From positions 1 through 64,000 of the forward strand of contig NZ_JBLWFS010000003.1 in NCBI RefSeq assembly GCF_048323755.1: DNA of 64,000 bases, in the 5' to 3' direction. The position numbers and the translations under genes are program-made. The notes below the pieces were generated by a model, which saw only the letters and a list, made by a program, of their open reading frames with translations, did no database searches and was not told the DNA's origin. This DNA is from Alkalihalobacterium sp048323755 (GTDB lineage Bacteria; Bacillota; Bacilli; Bacillales; Bacillaceae_F). Position 1 is the stretch's first letter, and each line of letters opens with the position of its first letter. Shown piece by piece: positions 33,575 through 41,334 of the stretch.

Positions 33575-34201
33575 TTAATTGTGGATCGGACTAGTTAATC
33601 GATAAAGTGGAGCTAAGGTTGTGAATGTTTCATCGATCCGTTTAATTAATTCTGCCCCGTTTGAAACAATTGGGTCATTTCGATCAATATGTATCCCACA
33701 TAAAATTTCTGCTTTTTTTACGTCACGAAGGCGCTCAAATAAAGCTTCCAAGTCTGCTTCCTGATGGGATGTCGCTTCAGGTTTTGTGTGATCACCAGAC
33801 CATACAAAATGAGAAGGTATTTGTTGCTTAATCGTATTCATTTGAGACAATAATTGCTCTGCAAATTGTTGCTTAATTGGACATTCATATATGACAGCGA
33901 ACCAAACAAATAAATGGGTTTCAAACAATCCAATTTGAAAATGAGGAAGCATTTTATATCCGCGGTTACTATTAGCAATAGCGACCCAAGTATCTTTTGG
34001 TGGGTTAACCTTTCTTCTAGCATGTTTGGCTACATGGTAATACATCTCATCACCAACTAAAGATGAAAGTGTTGGAGCAAAGTGATGACCTAACTCCTCT
34101 AGTTTAGGGCGTATTTTTCCTTTTAGTTGATCCATACGTGGCTCTAATCCTTCAACTGTAAATACGTTAAAGTCTTCTTCTGTAAATCCATTAAATGACA
34201 T
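33575..34201 (-). CDS. yktB: UPF0637 family protein (YktB)
   Basis: A 208 aa soluble protein of the UPF0637 (DUF1054) family. Characteristic are FNGFTEEDFNVFTVEGLEPR at the start, AKHARRKVNPPKDTWVAIAN and FQIGLFETHLFVWFAVIYE. The function is unknown. The start is ATG at 34201, with GAAGGTGAT upstream; a TTG at 34216 lies inside that SD. It converges with yktA, as in B. subtilis. Confidence 0.9.
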   Translation of the reverse strand: MSFNGFTEEDFNVFTVEGLEPRMDQLKGKIRPKLEELGHHFAPTLSSLVGDEMYYHVAKHARRKVNPPKDTWVAIANSNRGYKMLPHFQIGLFETHLFVWFAVIYECPIKQQFAEQLLSQMNTIKQQIPSHFVWSGDHTKPEATSHQEADLEALFERLRDVKKAEILCGIHIDRNDPIVSNGAELIKRIDETFTTLAPLYRLTSPIHN

Positions 34202-34282
34202 AAAAATCACCTTCAATTTTATTTTTAATTAGTTTACCACAAATATTAAATAGGTTGTGCCATTTTGCTGTGTACTCACATA

Positions 34283-34291
34283 TGCTATAAT
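34283..34291 (+). promoter_or_regulatory. Extended -10 promoter for the ykzI-like gene
   Basis: TGCTATAAT combines a perfect -10 hexamer (34286-34291) with the TGn extension, about 80 nt upstream of the start at 34370. Confidence 0.6.
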
Positions 34292-34369
34292 ACAAAACAA
34301 TAATCTGAATATTCGGTTAAGTAATTTTGGACAGAGTTTAAATTAGGAATATAAGGGGTGTGAGTTTCT

Positions 34370-34558
34370 ATGGAACAAGTCATTCAAGCCTTCAAGAGAA
34401 GGGATGCCGAACTAAGAATCCCAGTCCTTCGTCTAGAAATTGATTATGAACTAGCAACTCTACACGATGCTATGTTAGCAGAAGACTTAGAAGCTATGAA
34501 CAGATGTAAGAGGAAGTTGAAGAGATTAAGTCAAGAGTTAATATTATTAGAAGTTTAA
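34370..34558 (+). CDS. Small helical protein at the ykzI position
   Basis: A 62 aa charged helical protein (about one Arg/Lys/Glu/Asp in three). It is probably a two-helix hairpin: residues 5-35 including RRDAELRIPVLRLEIDYE, and residues 38-62 with RKLKRLSQELILLEV. The start is ATG at 34370 after AAGGGGTG. Its position between yktB and yktC matches ykzI of B. subtilis, the only basis for that link. It has its own promoter and terminator. Confidence 0.7.
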   Translation: MEQVIQAFKRRDAELRIPVLRLEIDYELATLHDAMLAEDLEAMNRCKRKLKRLSQELILLEV

Positions 34559-34567
34559 ATACTTTTA

Positions 34568-34597
34568 CGGTGCGGAGATATTTCCGCACTTTTTTAT
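34568..34597 (+). terminator. Terminator of the ykzI-like gene
   Basis: GTGCGGAGA pairs with TTTCCGCAC with a tiny loop, followed by TTTTTT. Confidence 0.85.
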
Positions 34598-34599
34598 TT

Positions 34600-34787
34600 A
34601 GACTCTTTTCTAAAATAATGTTGCTTTTAGCTATTGGACCGTAACCAAGCGAAAGCTTAGTTCTTCACGCTTTAGCGTGAAGCTTTTGAATATAAATCAG
34701 CCAGATGGATAAATGAATTTATCCATTAGGGCTGATTTATATTCAAAAAACGATCCAATAGCAAGAAAGTTTACGAAAACAGCCTTA
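34600..34787 (+). repeat. Hairpin-cluster repeat (family 1), full copy
   Basis: An outer stem GCTATTGGACCGT (34630) with ACGATCCAATAGC (34750) closes three internal hairpins. Hairpin A is AAGC-GAAA-GCTT (34647-34658). Hairpin B is CTTCACGC...GCGTGAAG (34663-34682). Hairpin C is a perfect 19 bp arm pair (34684-34702 with 34730-34748) that itself encloses GGATAAAT/ATTTATCC. The right flank AGTTTACGAAAACAGCCT recurs, in varied form, in the copies at 7951 and 51472. The copy lies between ykzI and yktC and has no gene. Confidence 0.8.
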
Positions 34788-34799
34788 TTTTAAGTGTAT

Positions 34800-34850
34800 G
34801 ACAAAGCTATGTTTACAAACTGTTAATTTTGGACTTGCCGTATGATATGG
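34800..34850. repeat. Possible family 2 repeat fragment
   Basis: AGCTATGTTTACAAACTGTT and AATTTTGGACTTG parallel the left end of the 9300 copy (AGCTCTGTTAAAGAG..., GATTTTGGGCTC). Only one end is visible. Confidence 0.35.
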
Positions 34851-34921
34851 TACTTAATCTCTCTCATACCCAATTATAGTATTCTAAATTTTCGAAATGT
34901 GTTCATGATTTTTAACTTTTC

Positions 34922-34951
34922 TTGAAATGAGGATTTATGTCATAATATAAC
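34922..34951 (+). promoter_or_regulatory. Sigma-A promoter for yktC
   Basis: TTGAAA (34922-34927), an 18 nt spacer and TATAAC (34946-34951), 52 nt upstream of the start. Confidence 0.55.
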
Positions 34952-35002
34952 ATAACAAAAAATAAGCTTACTTGCTGTACTCAAACAGGGGGTCTCATAT
35001 AG

Positions 35003-35803
35003 ATGAATGAATTGGATTGGCTCAAAATAAAGCAAATGGCTATTATATGGGTAAAAGAAGCAAGTAATCAATTAAAAGCTTCATTAGTAGAAACCATCCA
35101 TGTTGAAACAAAATCTAGTCCAGATGATCTAGTTACGGAAATGGATCGAAAAATAGAACAATATTTTCTTGAAAAAATTCAAACTCATTTTTCAAACCAT
35201 GCCTTCTTAGGTGAAGAAGGGATCAGTGAAGAAGAATACGTAAATGAGGATACGATTTGGATTATTGACCCTATTGATGGGACGACAAACTTTGTTCATC
35301 AACAATACAACTTCGCTATAAGTGTGGCTGTATACCATAAAGGTGAAGGTAAAATTGGTTTAATTTATGATGTAATGAATGATGTGTTGTATCATGCTGT
35401 AAAAGGGCAAGGCGCATATAAGAATGATGAGCGCTTAGAAATGTTAACGGATGTTGATATTAGTAAAGCAATTGTAGGCTTAAATGCACGGTGGCTTTTA
35501 AATGGTGACAAGCCGTACCAACCAATTCTTACTCATCTAGTGCATAAAGTTCGAGGAGTTCGCTCCTACGGGTCGGCAGCTTTAGAAATGGCTTATGTCG
35601 CATCTGGAAGGTTAGATGGGTACATTAGCTTGAAGTTATCACCGTGGGATTTTGCAGCTGCACTCGTATTACTCAATGAAGTAGGTGGATGTTCTTCTAC
35701 GATTTATGGAGAGCCTTTAGCGATGTTAAAGTCAAGTTCTGTATTTGTAGGGAGGCCTCAGTTCCATGAGGCGGTTATAAATGAGTTTGTACATAGGAGA
35801 TGA
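35003..35803 (+). CDS. yktC: Inositol monophosphatase family protein (YktC/SuhB)
   Basis: A 266 aa Mg-dependent phosphatase of the IMPase family, which removes phosphate from inositol-1-phosphate and, in some members, from NADP or fructose bisphosphate. Metal-binding motifs: FLGEEG (about 71-75), DPIDGTTNFVH (about 93-103) and WDFAAALVLLNEVGG near 214. The length matches B. subtilis YktC. ATG at 35003 follows CAGGGGGTC. The next gene starts 5 nt after its stop, so they form an operon. Confidence 0.92.
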   Translation: MNELDWLKIKQMAIIWVKEASNQLKASLVETIHVETKSSPDDLVTEMDRKIEQYFLEKIQTHFSNHAFLGEEGISEEEYVNEDTIWIIDPIDGTTNFVHQQYNFAISVAVYHKGEGKIGLIYDVMNDVLYHAVKGQGAYKNDERLEMLTDVDISKAIVGLNARWLLNGDKPYQPILTHLVHKVRGVRSYGSAALEMAYVASGRLDGYISLKLSPWDFAAALVLLNEVGGCSSTIYGEPLAMLKSSSVFVGRPQFHEAVINEFVHRR

Positions 35804-35807
35804 AGTC

Positions 35808-36695
35808 ATGAAGGTAGGTTTTATAGGTCTAGGAACAATGGGATTTCCGATGACGAAAAATATATTAGCTGCAGATTATGATACGTATGTAGTGAGCAGA
35901 AGTCGTCCGCCTATTGATCAGGCGTTAGAGCTAGGGGCAAAAGAAGTAAGGAATCCAAAAAAGTTAGTAGAAATCTGTGATATCGTGTTAACTTGCCTTC
36001 CTTTACCCGAAAATATTATTGACGTTTATGAGGGGGAAAATGGAATTATTGCCGGTGCAACAAACGGAAAAATAATTATTGACCATTCCACTGTCAGCCC
36101 TCAACTAAATCAACAAATAAATGAGCAATTAGTAAGCAAAGGCGCTTTATTTATGGATGCACCGGTAAGTGGTGGTCCGATGGGAGCAAAAGCAGGATCG
36201 TTGACTATTATGTGCGGTGGAAGTGAAGAGGCATTTAATAAATCGTACGAAGTTTTAAAAGTCATTGGTGAATATGTCGTACATGTCGGTCCAATCGGAA
36301 GCGGAAGTGTTATTAAACTAATAAATAATATGTTAGTTGGTGTTCATACAGCTGCATTATCAGAGGCATACGTTATGGGAGCTAAGGCAGGAGTTAATCC
36401 ACAGGTATTGTACGACATTGTGAAACGGAGCTCAGGTTTTTCAAAAAGCATGGACTGGTCTGTTGAAGCGATTATGGATAGACAATTTGACCAACGATTT
36501 AGTATTAACTTATTACATAAGGATATGGGTCTTGCTATTGACTTAGCAGAAAATTTAGGGGTGCCAGTGGAGCTTGTAGAACATTCCGAGAATCTTGTTC
36601 GTCGAGCGAAAGAAAACTATGGTAAAAATGATGTTTGTGCTATTATTCGTCCCCTCGAACAACAAGTAGGGGTAGAGGTGAAACGATGGAAATAA
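35808..36695 (+). CDS. 3-hydroxyisobutyrate dehydrogenase family oxidoreductase
   Basis: A 295 aa NAD(P)-dependent beta-hydroxyacid dehydrogenase. It has the N-terminal dinucleotide motif VGFIGLGTMGFPM, substrate loop MDAPVSGGPMGAKAGSL, and catalytic Lys in VIKLINNMLVG. The start is ATG at 35808, 4 nt after the yktC stop and preceded by TAGGAGATG; upstream in-frame codons overlap yktC. The substrate (3-hydroxyisobutyrate, tartronate semialdehyde or other) is not decided by sequence. The pairing with an IMPase is not explained. Confidence 0.86.
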   Translation: MKVGFIGLGTMGFPMTKNILAADYDTYVVSRSRPPIDQALELGAKEVRNPKKLVEICDIVLTCLPLPENIIDVYEGENGIIAGATNGKIIIDHSTVSPQLNQQINEQLVSKGALFMDAPVSGGPMGAKAGSLTIMCGGSEEAFNKSYEVLKVIGEYVVHVGPIGSGSVIKLINNMLVGVHTAALSEAYVMGAKAGVNPQVLYDIVKRSSGFSKSMDWSVEAIMDRQFDQRFSINLLHKDMGLAIDLAENLGVPVELVEHSENLVRRAKENYGKNDVCAIIRPLEQQVGVEVKRWK

Positions 36696-36711
36696 AATAG
36701 TGGGATAAAAA

Positions 36712-36753
36712 AAAATAGAGTCGAATGAGTAAAGCTCATTCGACTCTATTTTT
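36712..36753. terminator. Bidirectional terminator
   Basis: AGAGTCGAATGAG and CTCATTCGACTCT form a perfect 13 bp stem over TAAAG, with A and T runs on both sides, between convergent genes. Confidence 0.9.
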
Positions 36754-36938
36754 TATATTTCCTCTGGTTCTCTTAGCTTTTTTCTTAAAGAAAAGCCCAT
36801 TCCGCAAGCAGCTGTTATGCCAAGTAATGAAAGTAGTCCAATAAGAATACTACGTTCTGCGATCGCAACACCAATAGCCATAATCCCGATCACGGTTACA
36901 ATAGCAAGCGTTAAAAAAAGTATATTCTCTTTCTTCAC
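36753..36938 (-). CDS. ylaF: DUF5325 family membrane protein (YlaF)
   Basis: A 61 aa protein with two membrane helices (about 5-23 and 29-46: TLAIVTVIGIMAIGVAIAER, LIGLLSLLGITAACGMGF) and a basic C-terminus. It is convergent with the oxidoreductase gene and divergent from typA, as YlaF is in B. subtilis. The GTG at 36938 is chosen because AGGGGG precedes it by 7 nt. A longer form from ATG at 36962 would include that SD. Function unknown. Confidence 0.72.
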   Translation of the reverse strand: MKKENILFLTLAIVTVIGIMAIGVAIAERSILIGLLSLLGITAACGMGFSLRKKLREPEEI

Positions 36939-37094
36939 ACTATTTCCCCCTGATTTGTTCATTTCATTTTATTAAGTATTTCTATTTTACCTTGAATTGT
37001 ACAAAAGAAAAAGACCAATAATATGACAATATAGTTAAACATCATCGGGATAGTGGAATAAATTTCAGATAAGTTATCGATTATTTTTGATTTA

Positions 37095-37103
37095 TGATAT
37101 AAT
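37095..37103 (+). promoter_or_regulatory. Extended -10 promoter for typA
   Basis: TGATATAAT (TGn plus perfect TATAAT at 37098-37103), 47 nt before the typA start. A weak TTATCG -35 lies 18 nt upstream. Confidence 0.65.
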
Positions 37104-37149
37104 TAGACAGTTATAATAACCTGTAAAAGGATAGGAGCGTTTAATTAGT

Positions 37150-38991
37150 ATGAAATTACGTGAAGATATTAGAAATATAGCCATTATTGCCCACGTTGAC
37201 CATGGAAAAACAACTTTAGTAGACCAATTATTAAAACAATCAGGAACTTTCCGTGAAAATGAACAAGTTGACGAGAGAGCGATGGACTCTAATGCCCTAG
37301 AAAAAGAACGAGGCATTACGATCTTAGCAAAAAATACTGCAATTAACTACAATGACAAACGAATTAATATTTTAGATACACCAGGACACGCCGATTTCGG
37401 TGGTGAAGTAGAACGTATCATGAAGATGGTTGACGGTGTTTTATTAGTTGTCGACGCTTATGAAGGAACAATGCCACAAACAAGATTCGTATTGAAAAAA
37501 GCGTTAGAACAAAAGTTAAGTCCAATTGTTGTCGTTAATAAGATTGATAAACCATCAGCTCGTCCGGTTGAAGTTGTTGATGAGGTTGTTGATTTACTAA
37601 TCGACCTAGGGGCAGATGAAGACCAACTTGAATTCCCAGTTGTCTATGCATCTGCAATTAATGGAACAGCAAGTGCTGTTGCTGAAAAGCAAGATGAAGA
37701 TATGACAGCTTTATTTAATGCGATTATTGAGCATACTCCTGCTCCTGTTGATAATAGTGATGATTCACTCCAATTTCAAGTTACCATGCTAGACTATAGT
37801 GACTACTTAGGGCGAATCGGGATTGGCCGTGTATTCCGCGGGACGATGGAGGTAGGTCAACAAGTAGCACTGATGAAACTTGATGGTTCTGTGAAACAAT
37901 TCCGAGTAACTAAAATCTTTGGATTTTTAGGCCTTAAGCGAATTGAAATTCAAAAAGCACAAGCTGGAGATTTAATTGCCGTTTCAGGTATGGAAGAGAT
38001 TAACGTTGGTGAAACGGTATGTCCTGTTGATCAGCAGGAAGCATTACCAATCTTACGTATTGATGAGCCTACATTACAAATGACTTTCTTAGTTAATAAT
38101 AGTCCGTTTGCTGGTCGTGAAGGAAAGCATGTAACGAGCCGTAAGTTAGAGGAACGTTTAAAATCTCAGCTTGAAACAGACGTTAGTTTACGTGTTGAAG
38201 ACACGGATTCTCCTGATGCATGGACCGTTTCCGGTCGCGGTGAACTTCACCTTTCTATATTAATTGAGAATATGCGTAGAGAAGGATACGAGCTTCAAGT
38301 TTCGAAACCGGAAGTAATTATCCGTGATATTGATGGTGTGAAGAGTGAGCCTGTCGAAAGAGTTCAAATTGATGTTCCAGAGGAATATACAGGAGCTGTC
38401 ATGGAATCTCTTGGAGCACGTAAAGGTGAGATGATTAATATGACGAACACGGGTTCAGGTCAAGTTCGTTTAGAGTTCATGGTCCCTGCTCGTGGTCTTA
38501 TTGGATATACAACAGAGTTTTTATCACAAACTCGTGGTTACGGTATTATTAACCATTCATTTGACTCTTACCAACCAATGATTCAAGGACAAGTAGGTGG
38601 ACGTCGCCAAGGTGTACTCGTTTCAATGGAAACAGGTAAAGCATCACAATATGGTATTATGGGTGTAGAAGATCGAGGTACAATATTCGTTGAACCAGCA
38701 ACGGAAATTTACGAAGGAATGATTGTTGGGGAACACAATCGTGAAAACGACTTAACGGTTAACATTACAAAAGTAAAACAAGCAACAAATATTCGTTCTG
38801 CCAATAAAGAACAAACGGTAAGTATGAAAAAGCCACGTATCTTATCATTAGAAGAAGCACTAGAATATTTAAATGAAGATGAGTACTGTGAAATTACGCC
38901 AGAATCCATACGCCTTCGTAAGAAGATTTTAGATAAAAATGAGCGTGAACGTATTATTAAGAAGAAAAAGCTGGCTAATCAGTCAAACTAA
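37150..38991 (+). CDS. typA: Ribosome-associated GTPase TypA/BipA
   Basis: A 613 aa translational GTPase. G1 is AHVDHGKT (14-21), the switch I/G2 region has ERGITI, G3 is DTPGH and G4 is NKID. The EF-G-like domains II, III and V are followed by the BipA-specific C-terminal domain (about 480-613). It assists 50S assembly and growth at low temperature or under stress. ATG at 37150 follows AGGATAGGAG. Same locus as B. subtilis ylaG. Confidence 0.97.
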   Translation: MKLREDIRNIAIIAHVDHGKTTLVDQLLKQSGTFRENEQVDERAMDSNALEKERGITILAKNTAINYNDKRINILDTPGHADFGGEVERIMKMVDGVLLVVDAYEGTMPQTRFVLKKALEQKLSPIVVVNKIDKPSARPVEVVDEVVDLLIDLGADEDQLEFPVVYASAINGTASAVAEKQDEDMTALFNAIIEHTPAPVDNSDDSLQFQVTMLDYSDYLGRIGIGRVFRGTMEVGQQVALMKLDGSVKQFRVTKIFGFLGLKRIEIQKAQAGDLIAVSGMEEINVGETVCPVDQQEALPILRIDEPTLQMTFLVNNSPFAGREGKHVTSRKLEERLKSQLETDVSLRVEDTDSPDAWTVSGRGELHLSILIENMRREGYELQVSKPEVIIRDIDGVKSEPVERVQIDVPEEYTGAVMESLGARKGEMINMTNTGSGQVRLEFMVPARGLIGYTTEFLSQTRGYGIINHSFDSYQPMIQGQVGGRRQGVLVSMETGKASQYGIMGVEDRGTIFVEPATEIYEGMIVGEHNRENDLTVNITKVKQATNIRSANKEQTVSMKKPRILSLEEALEYLNEDEYCEITPESIRLRKKILDKNERERIIKKKKLANQSN

Positions 38992-39027
38992 TCACATACT
39001 ACTCATCTTGAGAGGGAGAGGATCAGT

Positions 39028-39348
39028 ATGGAAGGAAGACCAGAAATTGATGTAGAATCATTATCATGGTTACCACGGATTGTCGCTGAAAACCCAGATA
39101 TGGGAATTTGGGTATATTTAGGAATTGTTGCATTATCTATCGTAGTATTTAATCTGGGCTTCGCTCGAAAGTTACCAGTATTAAAGCTTGTTATTGTATA
39201 CATTGCTCTTTTTATTGGGTGTATTGTCATGTTTTTCTTAGCATTAATGGGTGCTCCGATTGTTGAAGTTCTTCTGATCTCAACAGCTGTTTTAGGTGTC
39301 TATAAACTAAGAATGTTGCAAAGAAAACGTGAAGAAGCGGAAGGGTAA
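39028..39348 (+). CDS. ylaH: YlaH-like membrane protein
   Basis: A 106 aa protein with three probable membrane helices (about 27-47, 52-75, 77-93) and a basic C-terminus (KLRMLQRKREEAEG). It is of the YlaH family, function unknown. ATG at 39028 follows AGAGGGAGAGG. It lies 36 nt after typA and 6 nt before the next ORF, so the three may be one transcript. The order is as in B. subtilis. Confidence 0.85.
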   Translation: MEGRPEIDVESLSWLPRIVAENPDMGIWVYLGIVALSIVVFNLGFARKLPVLKLVIVYIALFIGCIVMFFLALMGAPIVEVLLISTAVLGVYKLRMLQRKREEAEG

Positions 39349-39354
39349 GTTTCG

Positions 39355-39624
39355 ATGAATCTTCAAGATGCAGTATACAATTGGTTAACGATAAAGGTTG
39401 TTTATGAGGCTAGACCTGATGATCAGGCAGCGTTAGATACGTACGAATTTTTCACGACGATCCTAACAGAGGATCACAAGCTTGAACAAATTGCTGTTGA
39501 AGTGGTAGATCCTATGTACATCGTTCGATATGTTAAAGACGGTAATGCTGAACAAAAACAATTTCCTATAGAGTTAATTGAAGCATTATTAGTACAAATC
39601 GAATCAGAACCGAAATATAATTAA
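39355..39624 (+). CDS. Conserved-looking 89 aa protein, unknown
   Basis: An acidic soluble protein, 89 aa, starting MNLQDAVYNWLTIKVVYEAR and ending in a helix (ELIEALLVQIES). Its predicted alternation of helices and strands suggests a small alpha/beta domain. I do not recognise a family. It starts 6 nt after ylaH; its SD (GGAAGGG) lies in the end of that gene, which suggests translational coupling. A terminator follows directly after the stop. Confidence 0.75.
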   Translation: MNLQDAVYNWLTIKVVYEARPDDQAALDTYEFFTTILTEDHKLEQIAVEVVDPMYIVRYVKDGNAEQKQFPIELIEALLVQIESEPKYN

Positions 39625-39665
39625 AAAATAGGCTGGTGAGTAATTTCTCACCAGCCTATTTTTTT
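39624..39665 (+). terminator. Terminator of the typA-ylaH operon
   Basis: AATAGGCTGGTGAG pairs with CTCACCAGCCTATT around TAATTT and is followed by a T run. The stem is 14 bp. Confidence 0.92.
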
Positions 39666-39672
39666 GAAAAAT

Positions 39673-39833
39673 GCCTTCCGCTTTTCAATTGTCTAGCTGC
39701 AGCTCCCAGCGTCTAGTGGACTTCGCTCTCCTCCTTACGATAAGTCAACATCGGTTCGTTGCCTCACCGTGTATCCTTTATCTCATACGGAGGGCTCCAG
39801 TCCATACGCCGCTAACCGGTTGCTTCCGCTTTT
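39673..39833. repeat. GC-rich dispersed repeat (family 3), cluster copy A
   Basis: Runs from CCTTCCGCTTTT through TCTAGCTGCAGCTCCCAGCG and CTCACCGTGTATCCTTTATC to GCTAACCGGTTGCTTCCGC. It is nearly identical to copy C at 39943 and related to the copy at 5448. It follows the operon terminator immediately. Confidence 0.85.
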
Positions 39834-39955
39834 CAATTGTCTAGCTGCAGGCGCCATCGGCTCGAGGTCGCTTCGGTCCATCACCGTGTCCAAAACCGGG
39901 ACACTAATGCTGGCCCTCCAGCACTTGTCGCCGATATCAGGCGCCTTCCGCTTTT
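39821..39955. repeat. GC-rich dispersed repeat (family 3), cluster copy B, variant
   Basis: It has the same CTTCCGCTTTTCAATTGTCT start and TAGCTGCAGGCGCC, but a different body (ATCGGCTCGAGGTCGCTTCG, CCGGGACACTAATGCTGGCC). It resembles other Bacillus members of this element class. It is placed head to tail between copies A and C. Confidence 0.75.
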
Positions 39956-40103
39956 ATATGTCTAGCTGCAGCTCCCAGCGTCTAGTGGACTTCGCTCTCC
40001 TCCTTACGATAAGTCAACATCGGTTCGTTGTCTCACCGTGTATCCTTTATCTCATACGTAGAGACTCCAGTCCATACGCCGCTAACCGGTCGCTTCCGCT
40101 TTT
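39943..40103. repeat. GC-rich dispersed repeat (family 3), cluster copy C
   Basis: Over about 150 bp it differs from copy A at only a handful of bases (for example GTTGTCTCACC against GTTGCCTCACC). It ends TCGCTTCCGCTTTT next to ylaI. The near identity points to recent duplication or ongoing homogenisation. Confidence 0.85.
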
Positions 40104-40107
40104 CTAT

Positions 40108-40308
40108 CTACCAATCGTTTTCGGTTTTTTTTGGTCGGTATAGGCGGAAGTTACCAGATGCTCTTCTTTCTTCTGTTCGTCCTGAAATACGTTCATTACA
40201 CTCATTACACATATAGGTATGAATTGGACGGTTTCGTAATTTTTTTGCTAACGGACTATAATCGTCGATATTATCGATTTTATCGCAAATTACACATTTG
40301 ACTCTCAA
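40108..40308 (-). CDS. ylaI: YlaI, small zinc-ribbon-like protein
   Basis: A 66 aa protein with two Cys pairs, CVICDK near the start and CNECNER in the middle (MRVKCVICDKIDNIDDYSPL, RNRPIHTYMC), probably binding zinc. It closely resembles YlaI of B. subtilis, function unknown. The TTG at 40308 is the likely start because GTGAGGTG lies 6 nt upstream; ATG at 40338 is preceded by no SD. Its stop is 5 bp from repeat copy C. Confidence 0.87.
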   Translation of the reverse strand: MRVKCVICDKIDNIDDYSPLAKKLRNRPIHTYMCNECNERISGRTEERRASGNFRLYRPKKTENDW

Positions 40309-40538
40309 CTTTTTCACCTCACACTTGACAAGGTACATTCATTGTCTAATTGTTTTAGAATACCATTTATTTACACTAATATGAAGGGTTTAATAAGTGT
40401 TTCTGATGTCTTCATTGTACTATTCTATCATTTTAGCGTATTTCTTGAAAAAATAAATGAAAATAAGGCATATATGTTTTAACAAAGATTAAAAATAGGT
40501 ATAGTAAAGATGTAATTATAAAAAGTGGAGGGATATAA

Positions 40539-40994
40539 ATGGGAAACCAGGTAGAGCCTAAACTAACAGAGGAATTATTGCCACTACTGCAATCAGAACG
40601 ATTCGTTACTATAGCTACAGTTGATCATGAGACTGGAACACCAAACGTAAATGCGATTTCATGGGTGTTTGCACCTACTCAAGAAAAAGTTCGCTTCGCA
40701 GTAGATAATCGTTCAAGAATTATCGAGAACATTAACAATCATAGTGGTGTTACATTAAACCTAATCGGTAATGGATCTACATATTCAATTGTAGGAGATG
40801 CAACCGTTATTAAAGAAAAGATGGATGATGTGCCACTTAAACTTGCACTAGTTGAAATCAATATTAAAGAAGTTCGTGATGTTATGTTCTACGGTTCTCG
40901 TATTGCTGTAGAACCAAAGTATGAAAAAACATACGATGCAAATGCTGCAGCCAAATTAGATAGTCAAGTAATGGATTCAATGAAAAAAGCTTAG
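40539..40994 (+). CDS. Pyridoxamine 5'-phosphate oxidase-like (split barrel) protein
   Basis: A 151 aa protein with the FMN-binding split-barrel fold. The first strands are FVTIATVDHETGTPNVNAIS, then RFAVDNRSRIIENI and VTLNLIGNGSTYSIVGDATV. Related Bacillus proteins are of the PNPOx family without proven PLP synthesis; heme or flavin binding is possible. The GTG/ATG choice is settled by TGGAGGG before ATG at 40539. It has its own terminator. It occupies the place where B. subtilis has ylaJ, a different gene. Confidence 0.8.
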   Translation: MGNQVEPKLTEELLPLLQSERFVTIATVDHETGTPNVNAISWVFAPTQEKVRFAVDNRSRIIENINNHSGVTLNLIGNGSTYSIVGDATVIKEKMDDVPLKLALVEINIKEVRDVMFYGSRIAVEPKYEKTYDANAAAKLDSQVMDSMKKA

Positions 40995-41014
40995 TCTCTG
41001 ACTAAGTTTTTTTT
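40990..41014 (+). terminator. Terminator of the PNPOx-like gene
   Basis: CTTAGTC pairs with GACTAAG over TCT and is followed by eight T residues. It overlaps the stop codon. Confidence 0.85.
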
Positions 41015-41334
41015 GTAGTCAAGTATAACATTGCGAAAATGCTAGCTCCAGGAGACTGCCGCTTTTTTTTGTAAAGTTTTAATAATAAATTGTTAAAATA
41101 AAGGAAATGTGACGTAATGAATTGAAACTTTAATCTTGTAGGCCCATTCTCAATAACGAAAAAACATGTCTAAGAAAATTCGTATCATTCACTGAATCTT
41201 CTTCTATCTGAAGCCCATTTATCATACACCTATACTATAAGCCATGTTTGCTTAGATAACGAATTCATTCGAATGTGCATAGAATGATTATAAGAAATGT
41301 TGACAAATGAACTTTTAGTCAGGAGGCGCAAATA
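41015..41334. other. Intergenic region with family 3 remnant
   Basis: At 41041-41070 GCTAGCTCCAGGAGACTGCC followed by GCTTTTTTTT looks like the two ends of a family 3 repeat joined by deletion. The rest is AT-rich leader of the PhoH gene without recognised motif or ORF. Confidence 0.45.

Noticed and set aside
34600..34787. Possible CRISPR or tandem array in the palindromic region
   Set aside because: The units are inverted, not direct, repeats. There are no equal-length spacers and no cas genes.
39673..40103. CRISPR-like array of three repeats
   Set aside because: The repeats are 135-160 bp and abut each other without unique spacers, and no cas genes are present.
39769..40216. Open frames of 62-124 codons on the plus strand
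   Set aside because: They lie entirely within the GC-rich repeat cluster, have no ribosome binding site, and their frames follow the repeat units. They are by-products of the higher GC content.
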